Source: Leucobacter sp. L43 (lineage in GTDB: Bacteria; Actinomycetota; Actinomycetes; Actinomycetales; Microbacteriaceae). From it: DNA of 64,000 nt. The translations under genes were made by a program, and so were the position numbers. The notes below the pieces were generated by a model that was not told where the DNA came from, ran no database searches, and saw only the letters and a list, made by a program, of their open reading frames with translations. The stretch is from contig NZ_JAENJG010000003.1 in the NCBI RefSeq assembly GCF_016597785.1, positions 124,001-188,000 on the forward strand, in the 5' to 3' direction. Below, in pieces: positions 50,990 to 59,549 of the stretch. The first letter of the stretch is position 1; each line of letters opens with the position of its first letter.

Positions 50990-51867
50990 GATCCGGATCC
51001 GTTCTCGTTCAGGCGGGGTTCGAGGTTGTCGCGAATCGCGTCGCCGATGATGTTGAACGCCAGCACGACCGTCACGATCGCGAGTCCTGGCGCTACGGCG
51101 AGCCACCATTGGTCGAAGTACTGCACGGCGCCCGAGATCATCGATCCCCATTCCGGGGTCGGCGGGACCGCTCCGAGTCCGAGGAATGAGAGACCGGCGA
51201 GGAAGAGGATCGCGGAGCCGATGTCGAGCATCGCCAGCACGAGCACGGAGCCGCTGACCGCCGGGAGCAGATCGACGATGATGGAGCGCAGGGGCCCGAC
51301 CCCTGAGAGTCGGTTGGAGAGCACGAACTCGGACTCGCGCAGGGCGAGCACGATGGAGCGCACGGCCCGGGCGTACGCCGGCCACCAGCTGATCGCTGCG
51401 GCGATGACGGCGTTCTGCACGCTCGGCCCGAGCGCCGCTGCGATGGCCATCGCGAGGATGATTCCGGGGAACGCGAACACCAGGTCGGCGACGCGCATGA
51501 GGATCTCGTCGATCCATCCTCCGAAGAACCCCGCGATGAGGCCGATTGCGGTGCCGATGAGGGCGGCCGCCGCAACGATCATGAGACCGTTCGGAATCGA
51601 GGTGCGCGCTGCTGCGAGGGTACGGCTGAAGTTGTCGCGCCCGAGTGCGTCGGTTCCGAGGAGCGCGGTCGCGTCGGGCGGCGCGAGCGCTGGGCCCACC
51701 GTTGCCAGTGGGTCGAAGGGCGTCAACGCGGGAATCAGGATCACGGCGAGCCAGGCGAGGAGCACCGCGCTCGCCGCGATCACGGAGGGCGTGCGGAGCC
51801 AGGCGGGCACTCGGCGTCGCGAGCGCTCTGGGGCGGCGATCATTGAGATGACATCGGTGCGGGTCAT
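50986..51867 (-). CDS. peptide-type ABC transporter permease (DppC-like)
   Basis: A 293-residue permease. After a short basic start there is a helix at 28-48 (IAASAVLLAWLAVILIPAL), then LLGTDALGRDNFSRTLAAAR, the conserved N-terminal motif of DppC/OppC proteins, and five more helices; the EAA-type loop around RLSGVGPLRSIIVDLLP docks on the ATPases. The C-terminal DAIRDNLEPRLN is a family hallmark. The ATG at 51867 overlaps the dppB-like stop by 4 nt. Confidence 0.93.
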   Translation of the reverse strand: MTRTDVISMIAAPERSRRRVPAWLRTPSVIAASAVLLAWLAVILIPALTPFDPLATVGPALAPPDATALLGTDALGRDNFSRTLAAARTSIPNGLMIVAAAALIGTAIGLIAGFFGGWIDEILMRVADLVFAFPGIILAMAIAAALGPSVQNAVIAAAISWWPAYARAVRSIVLALRESEFVLSNRLSGVGPLRSIIVDLLPAVSGSVLVLAMLDIGSAILFLAGLSFLGLGAVPPTPEWGSMISGAVQYFDQWWLAVAPGLAIVTVVLAFNIIGDAIRDNLEPRLNENGSGS

Positions 51868-52946
51868 TGGAGTCGGATCCTCGGGTCGAAGGCCGACGCG
51901 AGCAGGTCGGCGATGAAGTTCACGGCGAGGAAGATCACGGCGATCACCACGGAGATTCCGGTGATGGCGGTGACGTCGAGGTTCGTCGCCGAGCGGTAGG
52001 CGTACTGGCCGAGCCCGCCCCAGGCGAAGATCTGCTCCACGTAGACGGTGGCGGCGAGGAGGAAGCCGAAGGAGAGCGCCGTGACGGTGATGATCGGGCT
52101 CGACGCGCTGCGCACGGCGTAGCGGATGAGTACGCGCCGCCCGGGCAGCCCCTTCACTCGGGCAGCTTTCACCGCGTCGGTGTTGAGCCCGTCGAGCACC
52201 GCGCTGCGGGTGAAGCGAAGCACCATGCCGAGGTTCGAGAGCGCGAGGATGGTCGCTGGCAGGATGAGGTGCGCGACGGCAGACGCCCACGCGGTCACGT
52301 CTCCTGCGAGGAGCGTGTCGATCGTCATGAACCCGGTCACGCGCGGTGGCGGCGTCGAGGCTGCGTCGAGTCGCCCGCTGCCGGGAAGCCAGCCGAGCTG
52401 GCGGAAGAAGAACGTCGAGCCGATGAGCGCGAGCCAGTAGGTCGGCAGACTGACGCCGATGAGCGACACGACGCGTGCGAGGTGATCCGGCCAGCGGTTG
52501 CGGGCGTATGCTGCGACGATGCCGAGCGAGACCCCGATGAGCACGGAGAGCACGGTTGCCCACAGCACGAGTTCGAGCGTTGCCGGTGCGTACTTGGCGA
52601 GGTCCGTCGCGATGGGCTGACCGGTCTGCTGCGAAATTCCGAGGTCGCCCTGGAAGAGCCCGCCGAGATAGCGCAGGTACTGCTCCCAGATCGGGAGGTC
52701 GAGTCCGAATTTCGCTCGGAACGCGGCCACCGCCTCGGGGTTGGAGAGCGCCTGCTGGCTGAGGTTTGCCGTCTCGGGCCGGAGCGGCACCAGCACGCCG
52801 AGCCCGAAGGAGACGAGCGTGATGCCGAACAGGGTGACGAGGGAGGTGCCGAGGCGGCGGAGCACGAAGCGGAAGTACCCGCCGCCGCCCGTCGCCGGGG
52901 CGGGCGTCTGGACGTCCGCCCCGGTCTCGGAAAGGGTGTGAGTCAC
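51864..52946 (-). CDS. peptide-type ABC transporter permease (DppB-like)
   Basis: A 360-residue permease, longer than usual because of an external loop of about 70 residues between helices 1 and 2 (including PETANLSQQALSNPEAV and FGLDLPIWEQYLRYLGGL, the latter typical of DppB). Six helices; the EAA loop is AVKAARVKGLPGRRVLIRYAVR and the ending NFIADLLASAFDPRIRL is characteristic. GTG start at 52946 behind GGGGA, 19 nt after the binding-protein gene. Works with the following permease. Confidence 0.93.
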   Translation of the reverse strand: MTHTLSETGADVQTPAPATGGGGYFRFVLRRLGTSLVTLFGITLVSFGLGVLVPLRPETANLSQQALSNPEAVAAFRAKFGLDLPIWEQYLRYLGGLFQGDLGISQQTGQPIATDLAKYAPATLELVLWATVLSVLIGVSLGIVAAYARNRWPDHLARVVSLIGVSLPTYWLALIGSTFFFRQLGWLPGSGRLDAASTPPPRVTGFMTIDTLLAGDVTAWASAVAHLILPATILALSNLGMVLRFTRSAVLDGLNTDAVKAARVKGLPGRRVLIRYAVRSASSPIITVTALSFGFLLAATVYVEQIFAWGGLGQYAYRSATNLDVTAITGISVVIAVIFLAVNFIADLLASAFDPRIRLQ

Positions 52947-52965
52947 GATGCGTATCCCCGCGCGC

Positions 52966-54567
52966 CTAGTCGATCTGCGACAGGTTGATCGCCGCGAGCG
53001 GGTCGTGGCTCACGTGCTCGACGCTGTTCGAGGCGACGAGGAAGAAGGACGGTTCGAGCAGGAAGGCGAAGGGCGCCTCCTCGTTCATCGAGGCGTTCCA
53101 CTCGGTGAAGGCGGCCTCCCGGTCATCGCCCGTGGCGACGCGCGCCGCCTCGGCGAGCTCGGCTGTTTCAGGGGCGGCGTCCGCCGGCCAGTGCACGCGC
53201 TCTCCGATGAGGCCGCCCGGAGCGAAGACGAGCTCGTCGGAGGCGTCGGCGGTGTCCGGCGGCCATGACCACAGCGCCATCTCCGTCTCCCCGTCGACGT
53301 ATCGCTGCAGCGAGGTGGAGGTCGGCGTCGGGTTCAGCGTCACCTTGAGGCCGATGGCCTCGAGCTGCGTCTGCAGGCCCTGGGCGAGGATGTTGTAGTC
53401 GATTCCCGCGAGACGCGTGTAGTCGTTCGCGTAGTCGAGCGAGATCTCGGTGCCGGTCTTGCCTGCATCGGCGAGGAGCTTCTTCGCGGCATCGGGATCG
53501 GACTTCGGCCCTTCACCCTCGGGCAGGGCTCCGATCATCATGGATGGGATGATGCCCGTCGCCTCTTTCGCGCCGGCCCCCACGAGTGTGCGGAGTGCTT
53601 CGTAGTCGATGCCGGTCTTGATGGCTTCGACGACGTCGGGATCCGCGGTGGCCGCGCCCTCCTTCTGCGAGAGGGCGAGGTAGAGCACCTCCGGCGAAGA
53701 CGACGACTGCACCTGCAGTGCGTCCGATTCCATGCCCTCGGCGATGCGCCCGGGGATGTCGAGGGCGATCTGGCTGTCTCCGCCTTCGAGGTTCGCCTTC
53801 TGCTGCTGGGCGTTGTTGACGTTCCGGATCACGATGCGGTCGTAGGCCGGCGCTTCGCCCCAGTAGTCCTCGTTCTTCACGAGTACGATCTGCGCATTCG
53901 TGTCGTAGCTCTCGAGCGCATAGGGCCCGCTTCCGGCGCCGTTGCCGGGCTGCGTGAAGAACTGCCCTGCTGTATCCGTGTCCGCCGCGTCTTCCGCATC
54001 GGTGCCGCCCGCGGCGCGCACTGCTTCGTCGTCCACGATGGCGAGGGGCGGGGCGGTGAGGGTGTGCTCGATGTAGGGAGCCGGATTCTCCGTGGTGATC
54101 TGCACGGTCCGCTCGTCGACCTCGGTGACCGTGATGCCCTCCATCCGGTAGGCCGGGCTGGCTGCGAGGTGCTTGAGGCGGTTCAGCGAGAAGACGACGT
54201 CGGCTGCGGTCACCGGGTTGCCGTTCGCGAAGGTCGCGTCCTCGCGCAGGGTGACGGTGAACTCGGTTGCCGCGTCGTTGCCCGTGATGGACTCGGCGAG
54301 CAGCGGCTCAGGTTCTGCGACGTTGTCGATGTAGGTGAAGAGCGTCTGGTAGATGCCGCTTCCCGTGATCGCGTCGGTGACCTGGAAGATGGTGGCCGGA
54401 TCGATCGATTGGGCGGTGAACGCCTGGTCGATCACGAGCGTTCCGGACTTCTCCGTCGAAGCGCCTCCGCTGTCTTGCGCGCTGCTCGAGCAGCCGGTGA
54501 CGGCGAGCGCTCCGGTCAGCAGGAGGGCGCATGCCCCCACTGCTTTTCGCATTGGCTTCGATGCCAT
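52966..54567 (-). CDS. peptide-type ABC transporter substrate-binding lipoprotein (SBP family 5)
   Basis: A 533-residue family 5 solute-binding protein. Lipoprotein signal MRKAVGACALLLTGALAVTGC, cut before Cys26. Family blocks: LLAESITGNDAATEFTVTLRED followed by FANGNPVTAADVVFSLNRL, and GSGPYALESYDTNAQIVLVKNEDYWGEAP. AAAGGAAT precedes the ATG at 54567. The family binds peptides, nickel chelates, opines and other small molecules, so 'peptide' is only a label. It is divergent from an IclR-regulated catabolic operon, which probably degrades whatever it brings in. Confidence 0.92.
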   Translation of the reverse strand: MASKPMRKAVGACALLLTGALAVTGCSSSAQDSGGASTEKSGTLVIDQAFTAQSIDPATIFQVTDAITGSGIYQTLFTYIDNVAEPEPLLAESITGNDAATEFTVTLREDATFANGNPVTAADVVFSLNRLKHLAASPAYRMEGITVTEVDERTVQITTENPAPYIEHTLTAPPLAIVDDEAVRAAGGTDAEDAADTDTAGQFFTQPGNGAGSGPYALESYDTNAQIVLVKNEDYWGEAPAYDRIVIRNVNNAQQQKANLEGGDSQIALDIPGRIAEGMESDALQVQSSSSPEVLYLALSQKEGAATADPDVVEAIKTGIDYEALRTLVGAGAKEATGIIPSMMIGALPEGEGPKSDPDAAKKLLADAGKTGTEISLDYANDYTRLAGIDYNILAQGLQTQLEAIGLKVTLNPTPTSTSLQRYVDGETEMALWSWPPDTADASDELVFAPGGLIGERVHWPADAAPETAELAEAARVATGDDREAAFTEWNASMNEEAPFAFLLEPSFFLVASNSVEHVSHDPLAAINLSQID

Positions 54568-54651
54568 GACGCGATTCCTTTCGGTGTCGGGGTTGCCTCG
54601 AGCTGCACCGATTCGTCGGGAGGGCTTGTCAGACCTCGTCGTCCAAACTAG

Positions 54652-54670
54652 TGTCAACTATATCGTGACA
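54652..54670. promoter_or_regulatory. candidate IclR operator, site 1 (importer side)
   Basis: TGTCAACTATATCGTGACA, with TGTCA/TGACA ends. It is 85 nt before the binding-protein start and contains TATAGT on the minus strand, a possible -10. It shares 15 of 19 bases with site 2. Confidence 0.65.
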
Positions 54671-54798
54671 GCTGCTTCCATTTTACGAAGCAGTGAGAGC
54701 GATATTACCGGTCGTGACCGCGCCGTCAAGAGGCGATTTTCCTCGGAGTCGCTCGTCTCATGCGAAATGGGCACGTTCACGTCGGCAAAATATTTGGG

Positions 54799-54827
54799 TT
54801 GACGAACCGACGATGTCTGGCTAGTTT
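54799..54827 (+). promoter_or_regulatory. promoter of the IclR operon
   Basis: -35 TTGACG (54799-54804), exact 17-nt spacer, -10 TAGTTT (54822-54827). Start near 54834; site 2 lies just downstream, a repressor-type position. The remaining part of the 54568-54884 gap (AT-richer than its surroundings) holds no gene. Confidence 0.7.
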
Positions 54828-54849
54828 CGTGTCATTCAATGCGCGGCTC

Positions 54850-54868
54850 TGTCAACTATGTAATGACG
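54850..54868. promoter_or_regulatory. candidate IclR operator, site 2 (catabolic side)
   Basis: TGTCAACTATGTAATGACG, 16 nt before the IclR ATG. Near-duplicate of the site at 54652, in the same orientation, 198 bp apart. Confidence 0.65.
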
Positions 54869-54884
54869 GACGAATGGAGAAAAC

Positions 54885-55643
54885 ATGTCTGAGATCGTTC
54901 CGGGGACGAGCGGCACCGCGCCGCTCACCTCGAATCTCAAGATGCTGCGCCTGCTCGAGGAGATCGCGAAGACGAGTGCGCCGTTCGGCGTCTCCGAGAT
55001 CGCGCGGCGCGTCGGCGGGTCGCGATCGATGGTGCACCGCCAACTGGTGACCCTGGTGGCGGCAGGGTGGCTGCAGACCGACTCCCAGGGCGCGTATTCG
55101 CTGACATTCGCACCGGTGCGCGTCGCCCAGGCCGCACTGCGGCACGCCAGCGTCGACCAGCGCATCGCAGAGGAGCTCACCCGACTCGCGAGCGAACTCG
55201 GCGAGGGTACGTCGCTCGGCACGCTCGACGGCGACTCGGTCACCATCGTCGGCCGCGGCCTGCCCCCGCGCAACGTGCACGTGTCGCTGGAGCACGGTCA
55301 GCGCTTCGGCATCGCGGGCAGCGCGCTCGGATCCGTGCTCGCCAGCTACCTGCCGGACGACGATCTGGATCGTCTGCGCCGGGCGAAGGTCGAGCTGCCC
55401 ACCCCTGCCGAGTGCGCCAAAGTGCGCGGCGCCGGATACGCCATGCTCGTCGACGACGAATTCGATCCGATCGAGATCGTCGCCGTTCCGGTCGGTCGCA
55501 CCTCAGGACGCGTGCGATTCGCGCTCTCGGCGCACTGGCCGCACGGCCGTACCAAACCCGATCACGTGATATCCACCCTCGAAGCGGGGGCGCGAGCGAT
55601 CGAAGACCTGACCGTGCAGAGCGCGGGAATCCTGCTCACCTGA
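54885..55643 (+). CDS. IclR family transcriptional regulator
   Basis: A 252-residue IclR-type regulator: winged helix in about 14-75 (LKMLRLLEEIAKTSAPFGVSEIARRVGGSRSMVHRQLVTL) and an effector domain from 85 on (VAQAALRHASVDQRIAEELTRLA, then HGQRFGIAGSALGSVLASYLP). The effector domain of this family binds small carboxylates or aromatic compounds. It is the first gene of a five-gene operon and opposes the ABC importer operon; two copies of a 19-bp site flank its promoter, so it probably controls both sides. Start at 54885 is 16 nt beyond site 2; the spacer is purine-rich (GGAGAAAA). Confidence 0.92.
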   Translation: MSEIVPGTSGTAPLTSNLKMLRLLEEIAKTSAPFGVSEIARRVGGSRSMVHRQLVTLVAAGWLQTDSQGAYSLTFAPVRVAQAALRHASVDQRIAEELTRLASELGEGTSLGTLDGDSVTIVGRGLPPRNVHVSLEHGQRFGIAGSALGSVLASYLPDDDLDRLRRAKVELPTPAECAKVRGAGYAMLVDDEFDPIEIVAVPVGRTSGRVRFALSAHWPHGRTKPDHVISTLEAGARAIEDLTVQSAGILLT

Positions 55644-55669
55644 CTCACCCACATCACGAAGGAGTGCCG

Positions 55670-57385
55670 ATGTCCACTACGCCCCCGATCGTCGAGGTCC
55701 CTCGCCGGATTCTCGATCCCGATCTGCTGCTGCAGCCATCCCGGCTGCAGTCGCTGCCCGCGAGTCGAATCTCGGCGGGGCGTAGTCTGCTGGAGAAGAT
55801 GCAGCGCGAATCGTGGACCTTCGAACTCGTGCACCTCGACATCGACGAGCGCGCAGACGGCGAGGCGCTCTACCGCGTGCACGCCGGCGGCGGGAAGATC
55901 TTCGACTTCGTGATCTTCAGCTTCGAGCCGACGCTCGACGGCCGCACCGGTCGCATCACCGGTCAGAACTGGGACATGATGGGCGCGCTCATCGAGGGGC
56001 CGACCACTCCTGCAGACCGCGCGCACACCCGCGCCGAACTGCCGAAGCTCTACGCGGGACGGGCCGTGCCCGGCACGCTGACCTGGGCGCGATCGAACCG
56101 GAGCTTCCGCGCCTTCGATCACGCGGTCCAGGCGCTGTCAGAGGGGCGGCAGCCCGACACCCGGGCGCTCTGGGAGGTCGGGTACCTGATGCGGAACACC
56201 GGCCTGGACGGCAACGGCACCTTCCTCACGCGGTCGTTCCTCACACTCGAACACGACCATCCCCTGCGATTGCCGCTGCACGCGCAGCTGCTCTCCGCGT
56301 TCATCATGCGCGAGTTCGCCTCCGATCTCGTCGAGACGATGGCGAAGCACCGCAACGCGCAGGCGGTCGTGCTCGACCGCGAGGTGCGTCGCATGATCGG
56401 CATCGGCAACGGATCGGCGCTCGGGCTGCTGTTCTTCGTGAACACGCACCCCATGCTCGTCGGCACGTGGCTGGAGCAGCGGCAGACGCTCCTCGCCGAG
56501 GCCACGCAGCTGCCGCTGCCGCGGGGCGCCGACGCGACCGAGCAGTACCGGGAGCTGCTGCAGCGAGCGGCGGAGTTCACCCGGGTCGATCCCTACGTCT
56601 ACGCGCGCTTCGATGACCCGCACCGAGTCTCGGAGCAGCTGGAGCAGGCGATCGAAGTGCTCGACGAGCTCCTCGCGCGAGGCGCGACGACCGGCGCCGA
56701 GCTGCTCACCCGTCTCGACGGCGTGATCCGGGACGAAGCGTGGGAGCTGGTCGCTGCGAACCTCCTCGAACTGCTCCCGTACGAGCGCATCGTGGAAGCG
56801 ATCGAGGGCGGGATCCGCTCCGAGCAGTTCGTCGCTGAGGCGGATATGCCCCTGATCGAGCTGCGCGCGATCATCGACCGGGATTACTCCTGGGCATTGG
56901 AAGTCGACATGCAGGCTCCAGGCGCGCGGCAGTTCGTTTGGTACAAGTCGGCTGACGCGGAGGAGCCGCGGCGGGGGCCGGCCGCTGAGGTCGATGGAGG
57001 CCGCAACTGGGCTCTGGATCTGCCGGGCGACGTGCAGGCGCTCGATGCCGCACTGCGGGCATCCAGCGGCGAGAAGGTCGGCGAGCTGCTGCGCGAGCAC
57101 CCTGAGCTGCGCGCCACCGTGGAGCGCATCCAGTCGCTGCGAGATTTCCGCTATCACTCGCCGCACATGAACATGCTGGGCGACGACTTCGTGCCGGTCT
57201 CGATCGTGCGCTTCATGAATTCTGCGGTGCACGGCCTGCTGCGCACCGTCGACGAGGGCGATGACCGCAACGTGCTCGGTCTCATCTATCTCGGCGCCCC
57301 CACTGCGGCCGACCTGAACGAGGGGCTCGAACTCGAGACCCGCTACCCCCAGATGCCCGTGACCACGATCGGAGCTGCACGATGA
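55670..57385 (+). CDS. unrecognised 571-aa cytoplasmic protein in the IclR catabolic operon
   Basis: I cannot place this protein in a family. It is soluble, with no signal peptide or membrane helix. Distinctive stretches are LVHLDIDERADGEALYRVHAGG, IFDFVIFSFEPTLDGRTGRITGQ then NWDMMGALIEG (near 98), GYLMRNTGLDGNGTFLTRSF, a hydrophobic GLLFFVNTHPMLVGTW (near 252) and SPHMNMLGDDFVPVSIVRFMNSAVHG near the end. Such dense conserved-looking Gly/Asp/His motifs suggest an enzyme. AAGGAG precedes the ATG at 55670, 26 nt after the IclR gene, and it overlaps the next gene by 4 nt. It probably acts on the compound imported by the divergent ABC system. Confidence 0.8.
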   Translation: MSTTPPIVEVPRRILDPDLLLQPSRLQSLPASRISAGRSLLEKMQRESWTFELVHLDIDERADGEALYRVHAGGGKIFDFVIFSFEPTLDGRTGRITGQNWDMMGALIEGPTTPADRAHTRAELPKLYAGRAVPGTLTWARSNRSFRAFDHAVQALSEGRQPDTRALWEVGYLMRNTGLDGNGTFLTRSFLTLEHDHPLRLPLHAQLLSAFIMREFASDLVETMAKHRNAQAVVLDREVRRMIGIGNGSALGLLFFVNTHPMLVGTWLEQRQTLLAEATQLPLPRGADATEQYRELLQRAAEFTRVDPYVYARFDDPHRVSEQLEQAIEVLDELLARGATTGAELLTRLDGVIRDEAWELVAANLLELLPYERIVEAIEGGIRSEQFVAEADMPLIELRAIIDRDYSWALEVDMQAPGARQFVWYKSADAEEPRRGPAAEVDGGRNWALDLPGDVQALDAALRASSGEKVGELLREHPELRATVERIQSLRDFRYHSPHMNMLGDDFVPVSIVRFMNSAVHGLLRTVDEGDDRNVLGLIYLGAPTAADLNEGLELETRYPQMPVTTIGAAR

Positions 57386-58110
57386 CCACCGAGATGCTGG
57401 CCTCCGCCCGAGAGATGCGCCACATGGTGGGGCGCTACCTGCACGCCCGATCCTGCCCAGGGTACGCGGTCAACGCCATCCGCGATGCCATCATGGCCGC
57501 TCAAGCCGAAGGGGTCGACGCGGTCTCCGAGATGGAGCGGGTGCGCGACCAGTACGACGGCGCGCGCACGAGCTTCGACGTCAGCCGCGACGGCGACACC
57601 GTCGTGCTCGACGGGCACGGCACGCCCGCGATCCTGCTCGCTCCGGCGCTCGTCGACGAGCTGTCCCTCGCGGTCGTCGACGGCGCGGCGCGCGTCGAGG
57701 TCGTCAACACCCCTGGCGTCGGGATCGCCGCAGCTCTCGGCGAGTACGCCGCTGTGCGCGGTGTGGCATTCGGCATCGAGCCCGAGGCGGGCGGCGAGGG
57801 CGCCGGCACGGACCGCGCGATCCTCACCCCGACGCGGACCTCGCGGACTCCGGTGCGACCGGCCGAATCTGCAGCAGGGCCCGCGATGCGCCGAATTCTG
57901 CTCGAGGGCTACGTCATGGACGCCGATCAGTTCTGGCGGCTCTTCCACGAGTCCAACGAGGCCCTCACTCCGGACTCCGAGGTGTCTCGACGCCATGCGG
58001 GATCGCAGCTGTACGACGAGGACGGCAACCTCCTCGGCGAGGTCAGCGAGGAGACGTACCTGCACCTGCGCCGCGGCGAGGACGATGCGGAGCGGGCGGT
58101 GCTCGCATGA
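57382..58110 (+). CDS. unrecognised 242-aa protein in the IclR catabolic operon
   Basis: No family recognised. Visible parts: an N-terminal helical region (MRHMVGRYLHARSCPGYAVNA, then IRDAIMAAQAEGVDAVSEMERV), a central segment of short beta-type strings (GDTVVLDGHGTPAILLAPAL, LAVVDGAARVEVVNTPGVG) and a C-terminal region with RRILLEGYVMDADQFWRLFHESN. The last part ends GEVSEETYLHLRRGED. No membrane segment or signal. It overlaps both neighbours by 4 nt, so its dosage is tied to the 571-aa protein and the M19 homologue, and it could be a subunit of the former. Confidence 0.78.
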   Translation: MTTEMLASAREMRHMVGRYLHARSCPGYAVNAIRDAIMAAQAEGVDAVSEMERVRDQYDGARTSFDVSRDGDTVVLDGHGTPAILLAPALVDELSLAVVDGAARVEVVNTPGVGIAAALGEYAAVRGVAFGIEPEAGGEGAGTDRAILTPTRTSRTPVRPAESAAGPAMRRILLEGYVMDADQFWRLFHESNEALTPDSEVSRRHAGSQLYDEDGNLLGEVSEETYLHLRRGEDDAERAVLA

Positions 58111-59105
58111 GCGGCGCTCCGGTAATCGACGGGTTGCAGTGCGGCCGCTACGACCGAGAGGTGCTCGAACAACTGCGGGACGGCGGGGTGCGGGCGGTGA
58201 CGATCACCGCCTCGTTCTGGGAGGACGCGCTCGAGACGATGGATGCGCTCACCGGGTGGAACGACGTCGTGCGCGAGCACGGCGACGTCGCGCTCATCGC
58301 TCGGAGCGGCGCCGATATCGATGAGGCGGTCGCGTCGGATCGGGTCGCGATCGTGCTCGGCACGCAGAACGCATCGCTCTTCAACGAGCGCATCGGCTTC
58401 ATCGAGCACTTCTGGAACCTCGGCGTGCGCGTCGTGCAGCTGACGTACAACATCCAGAACGCGATCGGATCGTCGTGCTACGAACCGGTGGATACCGGGC
58501 TCTCGCGCTTCGGGCACGAGGTCGTGGGTGAGATGAACCGGGTCGGCATGATCGTCGACCTGTCGCACGTCGGCGAGCGCACCTCGCTCGAGGCGATCGA
58601 GGCATCGGAGCGGCCGGTCGCGATCAACCACGCGAACGCGCGCTCGATCTACGATCACGCGCGCAACAAGGGGGACGACGTGCTGCGGGCGCTGGTCGCC
58701 CGTGGCGGCGTCCTGGGCGTGTGCACGTACAACAACATCGCGGGGGAGTACGCGGCGACGCTCGACGGTTCGGCGGAGCTGATCGCGAAGCACGTCGAGC
58801 TGCTCGGCGTCGATCACGTCGCCTACGGGTCCGACCTCGATCCGAACGCCCCCGAGAACAACCTGGCCTGGATGCGCAACGGGCGTTGGAGTCGCAAGGT
58901 GCAGCACGGCGCATCCCGGCCCGACATCGCCCCACCGCCGGCGGCGTGGATCGACAACTTCGATTTCCACAAGTTCGGGGAGGTGCGCGATCGCCTCGTC
59001 GAGCGCGGCCTGCTCACCGCTGAAGAAGCCGGGCAGGTGTTCTTCGGCAACTGGAAGCGGCTCTACGACGACGGATTCGCGCCGGCGGCCGGAGCACTCG
59101 CGTGA
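58107..59105 (+). CDS. peptidase M19 (membrane dipeptidase) homologue with altered metal site
   Basis: A 332-residue member of the renal-dipeptidase (M19) amidohydrolase fold, with no signal peptide. Conserved pieces: MIVDLSHVGE and VAINHANARS, which hold the two zinc His residues, and VDHVAYGSDLDP. Two usual ligands are missing: the N-terminal HxD motif is VIDGLQCGRYD, and the bridging Glu region reads VLGTQNASLF. LGVRVVQLTYNIQNAIGSSCYE followed by LSRFGHEVVGEMNRVG is typical of a subgroup that I recall from glycine-betaine/dimethylglycine loci of pseudomonads. So it is probably not a standard dipeptidase. Overlaps both neighbours by 4 nt. Confidence 0.85.
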   Translation: MSGAPVIDGLQCGRYDREVLEQLRDGGVRAVTITASFWEDALETMDALTGWNDVVREHGDVALIARSGADIDEAVASDRVAIVLGTQNASLFNERIGFIEHFWNLGVRVVQLTYNIQNAIGSSCYEPVDTGLSRFGHEVVGEMNRVGMIVDLSHVGERTSLEAIEASERPVAINHANARSIYDHARNKGDDVLRALVARGGVLGVCTYNNIAGEYAATLDGSAELIAKHVELLGVDHVAYGSDLDPNAPENNLAWMRNGRWSRKVQHGASRPDIAPPPAAWIDNFDFHKFGEVRDRLVERGLLTAEEAGQVFFGNWKRLYDDGFAPAAGALA

Positions 59106-59485
59106 GCGCGGGCGTGCGGCGCGTCCCGGCAGAGTCGAACGGTGCGCTCTCGTCGAGCGTCACCGTGATCGGGGATACGGCGTACACGACCGTCATCCCT
59201 CTCGACGCGTCGGGGGAGCTCGTCGAGGGGATCACCGCTCAGTCGGAGGCCGTGATCGACGCGCTCGAGGCCGACCTCGGCGAAGTCGGAGTCGGGCTGG
59301 CCGACATCGCGCACCTGACCATCTACCTGCGCGATCTGGCCGAGAACCGGGCGGCGTTCAACGACGTGTACGCCCGGCGGTTCGGCTCCCGAGTGCCGGT
59401 GCGCTGCGCCGTGGGCGTGGCGGAGCTCGCCAGGCCGACCATGCTGGTCGAGCTCACCGCCGTCGCTGCAGTGCCGCGGGTCTGA
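59102..59485 (+). CDS. RidA family (YjgF/YER057c) protein
   Basis: A 127-residue RidA-fold protein, which forms trimers and hydrolyses reactive enamines/imines released by amino-acid dehydratases or oxidases. The conserved Arg is in [14 protein letters not shown], followed by [37 protein letters not shown] is the usual central block. GTG start overlapping the M19 stop. Presence at the end of this operon suggests that an upstream step gives an unstable enamine or imine. A GC-rich hairpin ends the operon right after it. Confidence 0.9.
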   Translation: MSAGVRRVPAESNGALSSSVTVIGDTAYTTVIPLDASGELVEGITAQSEAVIDALEADLGEVGVGLADIAHLTIYLRDLAENRAAFNDVYARRFGSRVPVRCAVGVAELARPTMLVELTAVAAVPRV

Positions 59486-59489
59486 TACT

Positions 59490-59520
59490 GCGGGGCGGGC
59501 GCGCGTCAAGCCCGCCCCGC
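59490..59520 (+). terminator. terminator of the IclR catabolic operon
   Basis: GCGGGGCGGGC / GCCCGCCCCGC arms of 11 bp (59490-59500, 59510-59520) with a 9-nt loop, 4 nt after the RidA stop. Confidence 0.75.
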
Positions 59521-59549
59521 GCCAGCCGGGCGCCTGGCACACTGGAAGC

